NCBI GenBank assembly: GCA_015501595.1
Contig: JADNRX010000150.1
Location: 1 to 64,000, forward strand
Direction of reading: 5' to 3'
Source: Hymenopellis radicata
Taxonomy: Eukaryota; Basidiomycota; Agaricomycetes; Agaricales; Physalacriaceae
DNA: 64,000 nt
In this document: one piece after another, positions 48,501-58,634 of the stretch
Layout: every line of letters begins with the position of its first letter
Position numbering within the stretch: position 1 is the first letter of the stretch
Notes under the pieces: generated by a model
Databases searched by the model: none
Told to the model about the DNA's origin: nothing
The model's input: only the letters and a program-made list of their open reading frames with translations
Position numbers and translations under genes: made by a program

Positions 48501-50215
48501 GGTCCGTTCTTGAGACCAAAGGGCATTCGCTTAAATTGCCATAAGCCCATGTGTGAGCGAAACGCGGTCAGCTCTTTCGACTCGTCCGTCATTCGTAGCT
48601 GCGTGAAGCCTGCTAATGCATCGAAGGACGACAGGACTTGAGCTCCCGAGAGTGTTTGTAGTATGTCGGATTGTCTTGGTATAGGGAATTCGTCGCTTAT
48701 CGTGAGTTCATTCAGCTTGCGATAATCCACTGCCAGCCTCGCTTTGCCGTTCCTGAATACGACTACGCAAGGCGCCCCCCAAGGGCTGACCGATGGTTCG
48801 ATGACATCCGCTTCAATCCACTTATTCACTTGGGTTTCTATTACTTCGCGTCGCAAGGGAGAAGCGTTGTACATGGGCAAGGATACAGGCCGCACGCCCG
48901 GCTTTAAATTGATGTTGGCTCGAACTTCAGCTTCTCCCAGTCGGTCGCCAACACCGAAGGCGGCTTTCCGACGACTAAGAATTTCGACCAGCCGGGGTTT
49001 GATATCGTGTGGCACGTCGGGACCAAAATTTACTAGTTCCGTGATATCCTCCAAGATATGTTCACTGTCATCCGGTAGAGCAGTCGTCTTCGGACCCCAC
49101 TGCTCGTCGTCCGCTTCGCGCGCATCTTCCATGGTAACGCCGTGGGACTTGGTTCCGCTGCTGCCAGCTGCGAAAGACTCCTTTTGATCCTTGCTCACAC
49201 TTTCTTCCATCGGGCGACGGGAGCTGGAAGCTCCACTTGTCGTCTGTGGCTGCGCGCATACTGTGTCCTCGTCTTCTACGTCTTCAATCGTTACTCGACG
49301 GGAGCTGGAAGCTCCACCTGTCGATTGCGGTTGAGTAACCGGCGTATCCTCATCCTCTACTTCTTCGATCGTTGTACGATGGGGGCTGGAGGCTCCGCCT
49401 GCTGACTGCGGCTGCTCACCTGATGCGCTTCCGCTTGTACTATCAGCTTCCACTCCTCGCTTGCAGTATGACGGGAGCTGGAAGCTCCACTTGTCGATTC
49501 CGCCTTCGGATCTGACTCTCCTTCCTCCTCGGATTCCTTTCTCCGCCTCCGTTCTCGCACGCACTATCTCCTGGAGAACCGTGGCCGCGTGCCGCTGCTC
49601 ATTTGCTTCCTCGATTGAGAGAGGAATGTCAAGGTACTCTTCTGGGTTCTTGAGATACCCCACGATTTCTCCTTCCGCTACGAATCTAGGAAGAGGAGAT
49701 GGGTTGGCGAGGGGAATACGTGGATCTTTAACTGAGACCCATGTCAAAGGCGCTGCGAGTATTGAACCGTCTTCCTGTCCTAACACGATCTTCTCCACAA
49801 GCCAATCCTGCCTCCCTTCAAACGCGGCTCGGATTTCGATATTGTAAACCGAGTTGGCCGGTATCGTGTAATCGTGGGCGGCTCGTACGTACCCCTTTTC
49901 CTTTTCCATTTCCTTATCCTGACGCCTTCTCCTAGCCTGAGCTCGTCTTCCCCTGATCTTGCGGTTCGCCGACTCAGCCGGGAATGCGCGCCGTATACCA
50001 AACCCAAGGTCTACATTCCGCGAGCCCGAGGCTGGGATAAAGTGCGACGTGGAGCCAATTTGTACTTTGTGATTCCCATCGTCGTGGCGTAGAATATTGA
50101 ATTGGTAGGCGGTCTGGAAATCTTCTCCCAGGAGTAATGGTACCTTCATACCTCGTACGACGTAGGCCTCCAGGGAGAATCGTAGGGTTTCTCCTGACAG
50201 ACTGTCCACGAACAT
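45530..50215 (-). CDS. Pol polyprotein: RT, RNase H, integrase, chromodomain (frame-broken)
   Basis: Domains in translation order follow. An N-terminal linker contains four GASS(S)R-type repeats. The reverse transcriptase has AVDYRKLNELT, SSFDALAGFTQL, FKRMPFGLKNGP and the catalytic ALVYIDDIVVFS (near 48430). RNase H has YRLYTDASDFAIG and RNYSTTEREAL. An RPGKVHSNVDPLSR connection follows. The integrase has a zinc region ending VQSCDVCQKIK, then a core with catalytic Asp in SLDLITGY, Asp in DRLIADRDKRW, and Glu in TDGQTE. A chromodomain (KYLVRWKDLDPTDDSW, about 45640) and ETAIRNAP close the protein. Frame changes near 48340, 47700, 46800, 46560, 46370 and in the chromodomain all look like single missing bases in short homopolymers. 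All catalytic residues are present. Confidence 0.88.
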
Positions 50216-51803
50216 GGGTATTCGGATGTACCCAAGACCTTAGCATCACCTGTTAGATGGTACAGCTTTAACTTCATGCCGTCCTTCGGTTTCGGGCAGT
50301 CCTCTCGAGAGTCGCAGAATTCCTCGGAGATCAACGTAATATCAGCGCCCGAGTCTAGGCGACCAGCGAAGGTTTCCGAGTTCGGGTCGAGTAATCTCAC
50401 CGCCATTTGCAACGAACGTGACCCCATTGCGCTCAACCCCGGAGGAAGAGATCGTGTGGGTTCGATGCGAATGAAACTCTCGTCTTGAGAATTCTCAGCC
50501 ACTGCTTCTCCTTTCCGTTCTTTTGACTCCTTCCTCAGAACTCGTTCCAACTTCGCTAATCCAGATACACCTCCCACGGGTTTCTTGCCTTTCTTGGCTT
50601 TGCGACGTTCTTGCTCCCTTCGTCGGCGTGCGTTCCTTGATGTGTCTAAGTCTTCTCTCAAAACGGAATAAGCCATGAAGGTAGGAATCTCCGTGACTTC
50701 GACCTCCTCAGAATCATAGTTGAAAAGAGCATCAGATTCGATTCCAACCTCTACATGCATAGCTAGATGATCTTGTCCTTCCCTTTCCAATTCCGCCTCA
50801 CTGAGATGGCATTCCATCTTCCCCGCTTTGACTAGACTGGCCCACCTCCCGTAGTTGCTACAGTCCATACCGTAATGAAATGGGCTATTACAGAGGAAGC
50901 AGGTTCTGTCCTTCGGTAGCTCCTTGGGACTGCGTACACTGTCATCTCGGGGAAATGGGTATTTTCCGTCTTTCGGAGGACGAGGTCGGGGTCGGTCGTT
51001 GTTGCGAGCTGAGGAACGCTGGCGGGTGTTTACTGCATGGGCGTGCTTGTGGTGACAGCAGCTGGATGAACACTCTTCCTCCTCTTCTTCATCTTCAGAG
51101 GATTCGATGTCGTCAGCTGCGTTTGCCTCTTTTTTACGGAAGGAACGACGGTACCGAGGTCCTGAATTGATCCAGGAGGTGATGAGCTGAGGTTCGTGTA
51201 AGGATGCCGCGGTCGTTAACGCCAGGAGAGAAGGAGTTGCAGTAGAGCTTAGCCATAAGCTCCACTCCGATGGCGCATCGTGTAGTATACGAGTAACCGT
51301 AGCTGGACCATCCGGGTCGTAAGGGAATAGGTATGGGTGTACGGCCAGGCGACGATTAATGAAATCTTCGGGCGTCTCATTCTCATGGCCCGCTTGTCTG
51401 AACCTGGTTCGCTCGAATTCCATCATACGATCCTGATACCATCTCGCGTGCATGAAACGGATTTGTATACCAAGGCGCAGATTAACCCAGTTGGTGGAGA
51501 AGTAGATTTTCTGATCGTCAGGTAGCCTGAACCACCATTGCCTAGCGTTTCCTTTCCACTTGCGAGGAGCGATCTTTCCCAAATCCGCTGCTAGCACGTC
51601 ATCCCCCATGATACAGAGAGTATTCATTTCCGTGAGGTACGAGATAAGCGTAATACCTCGCCCATCCCACTCTGGGACTTCCGTACTCTGCATCTTATGA
51701 TTGATCTGCCAGGGATCAACTCGATAAGGGAAGTGAGCTGGATTGAATCCTTGCGGGAACCCTCCTCCACCGCCGCCGCCGCCGCCGCCACCGCCGCCGC
51801 CAC

Positions 51804-51843
<40 letters not shown>

Positions 51844-54035
51844 ACCGCCACCACCACCGCCGCCGCCGCCTAGGCCTCTGGCGGGATTTGGACCTCCTCC
51901 TCCGGAGCTGGGAGCTCCTGTCGGGGGGTTGAATGGTCCAAATCCTCCGCCACCACCACCACCACCACCTCCTCCTCCGCCTCCACCCCCGCCCCCTATA
52001 GGTGGCAGTCCAGATCCTCCTGCGGGATTCGCATTAGGAGGCACTGGTCCGGGGACGTTCGGCTTCGGAAGGAGGTTGGGGAGAATTCCAGGCGGGAAAA
52101 TGCTGGCTTGATGTGTAACCCTCTGCATATTATTAATCTGCTCGTGAAGCCAACTGGGAACCTGATTCGGTGGCCCCCCAGGCGTTTGTAGTATCGAGCC
52201 AGTAGGGTTTGCGGAAGACGGATTGTTTCGAGCGTGCGGTAGCATGGCGGAAATAGAAGTCGGCATGTCGTTGGCGTTTGGCGATCCCGTCGGCATAACA
52301 TTCGAGCCAGAAGACGACTGCTGGATATTGAAAACTTGAGGATTCTCTGTCGAGAAGGCGACGTGTCGGGGAGGTTGGAAGTCACTGGGAAGACGACGAT
52401 CGAGCTTAGAGCGTGGATCCTGATAGTATACGTCCTCTGCCGAAGCGACTCCAGGATAAGTGCTCATGAGGTGAGGTATCCTTGTCCTTAGATCTGGATC
52501 AATCGCTTGAGCGTATTGACGGTATCCGGGTCGCATCGCGTAGGCAGCATAGAGTCCCGTTAAATCCAGAGACTGCATCCCAGTACGAATTTCGGGAAGC
52601 GTAGATTGAAAGGACGAAATATCGCTAAGGTTGCTGGCGGGATCGTGAAGGTATCGAAGCGCATTGAGATACTGGCGGATACGCTCGCGGGCGAGTTTGA
52701 GGCGAAGCTGGATGTTGGATATGGCGACGAGGATGTCCGTTCCTCTGTCACTCTCCTCTAAAGCGCGAAGCAAGGCGAATTCCGCGTCCACTTGGAAAGG
52801 AGGTTCGCTTCTTGGTCGAGCACTCAATTCTTCCTGGAAAACTTCCAGAATTTGAGTGAGAGCCAGGATGAGGTGTCCCCAGTATCCCAAGTCGTTACTT
52901 CCGGATCCTATGGAATAGACTCTTCTATGAGTAGTCTCTCCTTTTAGCTTGATGCGATGCTGGGTGATATGCTTGCGCTCCTTCGAGTAGGCGAGGCGAT
53001 CTTCGATAGCCGAGGGGACGTCTTCCCAGAAATCCGTTAGAGGATACTCCCATCGAATAAGGGCTTCTCGTATGCGCATGGTGGATTTGCTTGAGAACCC
53101 AGGCAAGTTCCCTCCCTGAACTCCATACCTCTCCAGTGGATCCCGGTCCGCGAGGAGGCGGAAGTTGTAATACCGAGCGAGTGTGCCACCGATATCTTCG
53201 TCAAAGAGTTCGAATTTCCGCCCGACACTAGTGAATATGCGCACAAGCGGTTGGGTGTTGCGGAAGTATATGTCGCTGGCTGTATCTGTAGCCCACGATT
53301 CGTCTTCTTCTTCGGCTAACATGGTATGTACCGACGGAGCCGTAGTCGAATGCCTCTCCGCGTTAGAAGGAGGAGTTGACGCCTTGCCCTTCCCCTTATC
53401 CTTCTGCTCGGAGCTGGAAGCTGCCTGCTGCGTAGGATTATCGGGGGAGGGTCTGTTCGAGATGAAGAAGCCTGGACTGGAACAGCCTTCGCAGCTGGAG
53501 GAGTAGTTCCGGTTGTGGACGGGTTCGGGGCGGCGGGCGTGTTCGCCGGTTTGCTTGCTGCCGGGTTGGCTGCTTGCACGTCGACCTTCGGTTTGGCCAT
53601 CCCTGCTGCAGGTTGGGACTGAGTATCGGTCGCGAGGACGTTGGTAGAAGAGGGAGCTTGGGCGAGACGAAAGTCGAATGGTTGCCGCGGGTTAGCGGGT
53701 TCGCTAAGCGAAGAGGGAGGGGCCGCTCTGTTTCCGGCTGAAGGCGAGGATGCTGGTTGTTCCACCGCCTGAGAAACGCGCCGCTGGCCGCGACCAAAGT
53801 ACGGAGTCGGGCGATTTAGGTCGAGCTCTTGGTGCTGGGGATTAGGGTTCTGAGTACGAGTAGAGCTCGCTGGCACTGTTCGCGAGGAGGACACAGTACG
53901 GCCAGTAGTGTTCGCTGCCGGGGCCGCGTTATTGGCAGAATTGGAGCTAGGCGTCCTCTTCTTGGAGCTCATAGAACGCTCCGTCGTTGGCGAGGAACGG
54001 ATGGTAGGAGGAGATGAAACAGAAGAGCCCCCCAT
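50146..54035 (-). CDS. Gag with protease domain, polyglycine-rich
   Basis: The structural protein probably starts at the ATG at 54033-54035 (MGGSSVSSPPTIRSS), with a Ser/Pro/Ala-rich ~200-residue head. It passes a frame change near 53450 and continues in a 1,058-codon frame (53322-50146). That frame holds a helical capsid-like region, polyglycine tracts (52010-51760) and a second capsid-like region with NARQWWFRL, DFINRRLAVHPYLF. A CCHC zinc knuckle (CFLCNSPFHYGMDC, near 50870) follows. At the C-terminus is an aspartic protease with the DSGA active-site motif (RLDSGADITLISEEF, about 50350). The protease continues in the Pol frame after SEYP, again across what looks like one missing C. Gag is unusually long for Ty3/Gypsy elements. 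Confidence 0.82.
51760..52010 (-). repeat. CCG/CCA trinucleotide repeats coding polyglycine in Gag
   Basis: On the plus strand CCN triplets (mostly CCG and CCA, later CCT/CCC) run almost without interruption from about 51764 to 51870 and from 51945 to 52000. On the coding strand they give two glycine runs of roughly 40 and 18 residues. Mixed third bases suggest old expansion followed by drift, or selection at protein level. Confidence 0.9.
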
Positions 54036-54388
54036 AGTAATAATTCAAGCCGTATATTCCCGTAATTTCGGCGGTCCTTACCCTGGCGCGAACGAGGAGT
54101 ATCCCTGAGAGCAACAGACTGAATGTTTTTCCACGCGAAGGTCCGTCCGCCTACAGGAGCTGAAGCATCCATTTGTAGACGGAGGACGAGTAAAAGAACG
54201 GGGCTGGAGCTGAAGCTACCAACTGCCCCGTGTCGGTCGTCGACGTGATGAACGCTGTCGACGACCTAGTCGTGACGTCCATTGCCGCGGAAGCAGAACC
54301 ATCGGACCGGATAAGCCGATGTTCGACTTCCAAATCGAGTAAGGCGCTGGCGACACGACGGTGGTCGACTCCACCGGCTTGGTGAAGT

Positions 54389-54405
54389 CCTGGGTGTCCC
54401 CACCA
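54389..54405 (-). promoter_or_regulatory. Candidate tRNA primer-binding site
   Basis: One base inside the 5' LTR the minus strand reads TGGTGGGGACACCCAGG. Its complement ends in CCCCACCA, as a tRNA 3' end with CCA would. The tRNA species was not identified. Confidence 0.5.
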
Positions 54406-54406
54406 C

Positions 54407-54728
54407 TGTAATCGGGTCCCAGGTCTGGAGACTTCTCGCAGAAGGAGTCGACCGTAGATAGACGACGCGTCTAGGCGCGTGTAAAAGAGTACTCTGTAAC
54501 CCTGAGTAAGGTAGTGTGTAACCCGCACTCGGGGAGCCTTATCACGGGTACTCAGCGGGCCTAACGTGTCGGTTATCGAATACAACACGTTGAGGACATA
54601 CTCGAACGGTGGGAGAGCAAGAAAACGCAAGATGATGATAGAGCAAAAGTAAGTAGTAATACATGTGACGCGACTAAGATAAGCTAAGGGAGTAAGCACG
54701 CTTATGCGAGGTATCCATCCATATCACA
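54407..54728 (-). repeat. 5' LTR (322 bp)
   Basis: Identical to 41646-41967. It should hold the promoter of the element on the minus strand. Confidence 0.95.
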
Positions 54729-54733
54729 GGCAG
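54729..54733 (+). repeat. 5-bp target site duplication GGCAG (right)
   Basis: Matches 41641-41645. Confidence 0.9.
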
Positions 54734-55173
54734 ATTGAGATTGAATAGCCATTCCGGATACAATGTCAGAGTAGACATGGCTCTTGGACCGCTCTGAGAT
54801 TGCAGCTCTCAAGTCTTGGATGTGGTTGCGATTTTCGGCGTGTTAGCGATTGGTTAGCGAAAAGAGAGAGGGGTGCCTGATGCACAGCCACCAGTGCGCC
54901 AAACGGAGTATCACATGACCAACATCACGCCTTTGCTTTTTAACAGTCAGTCACTCACAAGACGCGACCTTGCTTCCGACAGGTCTGACCCTTTCCAAAT
55001 ACAGAGATTGCTTTCATTTACCGAGCACCTCTACATTCAATCCTGGCGCTCATCTGACTTGATGGTTTGATGTTCTCGTTTCCATGGTGCGCACTGCCTT
55101 ATCGACTTGTCATCTCCCGCTCGAAGACATTTAGTACAACTTTAAGACATACCACGACTATGCCATAGCTCTA
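54734..55173. other. Flank between retrotransposon and kinase gene
   Basis: 440 bp with no recognised coding content (one 65-codon frame at 54873-55070). It probably contains the kinase gene promoter, now next to a retrotransposon LTR. Confidence 0.4.
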
Positions 55174-57952
55174 ATGTCCTGGCATACTCTTTCTCCTGAC
55201 CACCCCACCGGGTTTATTGTCAAAAAGACACTCCGATGCTTACAATCATCTGATTCGCCCTGGCGGGACATAACATCTATTCCTCGCGAAGTATCGCGTA
55301 CTGTTATTGAGGTCATACAGAAGGTTCTTTCCAATCGCTGCCCGGTCTTGCTCGTACTTACCTTCGCTTAGGAACTGGACTCAGGACTGTTGAGCGAGCA
55401 GTACCGCTCGGCGTGCATCAAATGCTTGCGAGCTTTAGTACGGCACCATGACATACTGCCCTCTTCATTCTTTTGCCGTGAGGTTCGATGCCTTGGAACT
55501 CATCCCGTTTCGGGAGGTGGATTTGCTGTTAGTAAACGTTTCCACCGAGACGTCGACTTGATTCCTGAAGGGTATTGTTTGTGCAGGATATATGGAAGGG
55601 AACCATTGATGAGATACCGGTGTGCGTGAAGGTCCTTCGGCTCTTCACAGCCGATAAGGCAGGCCAAGACCTCGTGAAAGTAAGGTGTTCCCCCTTTCCT
55701 GTAGCAGTACTGTCCTCCTCACGCTCTGTAGGACTGCTGTCAAGAGGCACTCGTGTGGAAGCAATTGCAGCACCCGAACATGTTACCATTTCTGGGTGTC
55801 AATGAAGACCTTTTCGCGCCCAGTTTCTGCCTCATCTCCCCTTGGATGGAAAACGGCAACATCATCACATTCCTCCGCGAACATCGCACTCACAATCGAC
55901 TACATTCTGTGCGTGACATTAGCTGGTTTGACAGGTTGAATTGAAACGTCATAGCTGCTTGAAATCGCTGAAGGATTGAAATATCTTCACGAATTGGATC
56001 CACAGATCACTCATGCAGACGTCCGAGGAGTACGCTGCGCCCACTTTCCTTTCCTTATTTCGGGACTGATCACTCCCAGGCCAATATCCTTATAGACTCT
56101 GAGCTGCACTGTCGTTTAGCAGACTTCGGTCTTAGTCTGGTGTCCGAAACGCGCCTTCCTGGTAGTTCGGCCATCATGAAAGGATCCCTTCGCTGGCTTC
56201 CTCCGGAGATGATGGACTACTCTCTCTTTGATCCCGCGTATCTCACTGCCAGAGATATATACTCTTTCGGTTGCACTGTCATCGAGGTACTAATATATGT
56301 CCTCAAGATCGCTTGAATTCATCCGCTCATCGTAAGTCTAGATTTACACTGGGAGGCCACCTTTTTCGCACATCAAGACGGAAGTATCGCTGATCAACGA
56401 GGTCCTCACGCAGAAGCGGAAGCCACCCCGTCCACCCTTCTACGAACTGTCTTCCGACGAGCTTTGGGACCTGGTCGAAGCATGTTTGACCACTCTGCCG
56501 CAAGATCGCCCTCCAATCGACACTGTCCTGATGTCTCTTAAGATCATCAATGGAAGTTGTCTACGCTGTCCGTTTCTTGCGGGTACGCCATGTCGTTGTG
56601 TAATATCCTCTCTTGGGCAAACCTCGACATGGCCCATGACGTCGCATAGGGAGACAGAACTACCGCTGCGGGCTTCCCGCAAATTCAACGCAGCGTCGCA
56701 GGCACTGAATCCCCTCCACGACGTTGCCGAGGTCCAACAATTCCCCGAAATTGCATCCCACACGCCGGTGTTGGTCGTCCCTTCTCCGGTAAACGCGCAT
56801 CAGCTCGTTACAAATGCAAGCATTAGGACATCAAGGAAATCATGTATGTGATCTTTCGTCGCAAGTGGTTGGTTTGGTTTAACGTATATGCAGCACCATT
56901 TCGCTGGGTACGAGGCAATCGCATCGGCTCGGAGCCTTATGCGCAGATATATCGCGCCATCAACATAAGTTCAGGAAAGAGGATCGTCGTCAAGCAGGTT
57001 CAGACGGTTGGTCTCAACGAGACGTTGTCCCAGACCCTTCGCCGTCTTTCCGATACCCTCCAAGCTTCCGATCATCCCAACGTCTTGGACCATCTGGGAT
57101 TTGAACAAACGGCTCCGTCAACCAACATGTGAGTAGTCTCGTCATGATGCTGTCCGCTGTTAAACTTCATTCAGATTTCTTGAATATTTTCCGGGTCAAA
57201 CTCTGCGACAGTTTCTCGAGGAACGCGGAAAGCTTGGCCACTCGGAAATCACCAAGTATTTTTTGGGTCAGATCGTAAGCGGGCTCGTGTTTCTGCATTC
57301 TAAAGATATCGTTCACTGGGTGCGAATCATCGTCGTCTCTACCTGAACAGGGCTTTGTCTGATAACCCTACAGGACCTTCGAACAGACAACATTTTTGTG
57401 GATGAGAATGGGCGATGCAAGATATCTGGGTTTTCGATTGGCAAGTATATCAACAACGAGCGCGTGAGTCCTGCAGATCGACGGGTCCAACCCATACGAG
57501 AGGTTCGAGCTTTCTGTGCAGCGCCAGAAGATATGAGGTATTCGGGAGAAGGTTCTCCTGGTCCCTCGGTAGATATATGGAGTCTCGGATTGATTGCATA
57601 TGCGATGTGGATGGGAATAAAGCCAGGACACTATCGGGGCATACTGAGCTGTGTCTTAGAGGTGTGGTCCTCCTTCGTCTTCTGAGCATTACCTGATCGC
57701 TCACATGTAGCAATGGGGAGGACATCCTGCACATCGTGAATTTCTTCGGCCGCCCAAGGGTCTTGTCCTGCCTGAGACTGCGGATAACTTTAGGAAGAGC
57801 TGCCTAGCATTGTGAGTATCATTTAGGACCGATAATTCCATTCCAACGTTTCCAATAGTGCTCCAGAACAAAGGCTTTCTGCTGAACATCTTCGAGGGCA
57901 TGAATACCTACGAATGGACCCAAGTTGGCGATACACGTTCAGTGTATACTAA
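55174..57952 (+). CDS. Tandem-kinase protein: TKL-like kinase plus pseudokinase
   Basis: The proposed start is MSWHTLSPDHPTGFI. The first kinase domain (about 55500-56580) is spliced from seven exons. It has a glycine loop (GGGFADIWKG), the VAIK-type lysine (VCVKVL), HADVRGANIL with catalytic Asp and Asn, LADFGLS and PPE. It looks active and resembles tyrosine-kinase-like kinases expanded in agaricomycetes. A ~90-residue linker leads to a second, STE-like domain (about 56900-57952) with VVKQV, IVHWDLRTDNIF and IWSLGLIAYAMW. There the glycine loop is lost and DFG is replaced by GFS, so it is probably a pseudokinase. It ends RYTFSVY*. No frame break separates the two, so one gene is likely, but two adjacent genes cannot be excluded. 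Confidence 0.65.
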
Positions 57953-58039
57953 TATGTCTAAACATCAACCCCAAGATGGGGCGGGGCGAAATACAGTCGA
58001 AAATCTCTTGACCCATAGCCCTCGTACGAACAAAGCTTA

Positions 58040-58431
58040 AAAACTGCGGTCTCGTCTTCTTCCATGGCCCTTGACGCTTGCTATTCTCAAGAAAGGTCTC
58101 GCTACCCTTCGGGACAGTGTTAAAACGCGTGACGACGACGTGTACGTCGACGAACGCCCAAAGCCCTGGAAGATCCCGATGCAACCTTTGCTCGGATCCA
58201 GAGTCCTGATGACTTTTAACCGACAGACGCGTCTAGACGAGCTTCATACACTTGGAACTACAAATATCACGATTACTTTGCCAAATCTACGTAACAGGTA
58301 CTGTACATGTTCAAAAGATAAGCATTTTTCCTGCGCCACACTTCTTATTTCAGAAACCCTGCCAACCTCGAACTCACCGAAACAGACGGGTCAGCAGGGC
58401 TTCGACAGTAGCGAGAGATGAAGTTAAGCAC
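58040..58431 (+). CDS. Possible small gene or 3' exons, unknown
   Basis: A frame beginning near 58050 reads LAILKKGLATLRDSVKTRD and WKIPMQPLLGSRVLM. After a plausible intron (about 58297-58352, GTACTG..TTTCAG) it continues NPANLELTETDGSAGLRQ and stops. It could be a short separate gene or the last exons of an alternative kinase transcript. No domain recognised. Confidence 0.3.
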
Positions 58432-58634
58432 TGGGTCGTTCGACCCAGCTCAGTCTCTCACGACTTCCCAATACAAAACGCGAATGTAAAGATCATCCAT
58501 TAAGCAGCGATCATTATGGCTATTGATACATGTGTAATTAAGGAATGTGGCAGAAATGTGTAACGAACGTGTCAACGTGAGTCCAGAATGCAACGGATTC
58601 TAAATGATAATATCTACAACGGAAATGCAAACTT

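Larger units (their letters stand above)
41646..54728 (-). mobile_element. Ty3/Gypsy LTR retrotransposon with chromodomain, 13.1 kb
   Basis: Bounded by identical 322-bp LTRs and a GGCAG duplication (41641-41645 and 54729-54733). Coding strand is minus: Gag, protease, reverse transcriptase, RNase H, integrase, chromodomain, then an additional large ORF. RT-before-integrase order and the chromodomain place it with Ty3/Gypsy chromoviruses. At 13 kb it is much longer than the usual 5-8 kb because of the enlarged Gag and the extra ORF. Identical LTRs mean a recent insertion. Every coding block has single-base frame breaks, so this exact copy may depend on a partner element unless the breaks are sequencing errors. 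Confidence 0.95.

Noticed and set aside
50146..50240. Programmed -1 frameshift between Gag and Pol
   Set aside because: The junction (TACCCATG) is not a canonical slippery heptamer, and identical one-base losses occur elsewhere in the element, so an indel is more likely.
51743..52111. Polyproline plus-strand ORF
   Set aside because: It is the antisense shadow of the Gag polyglycine repeats.
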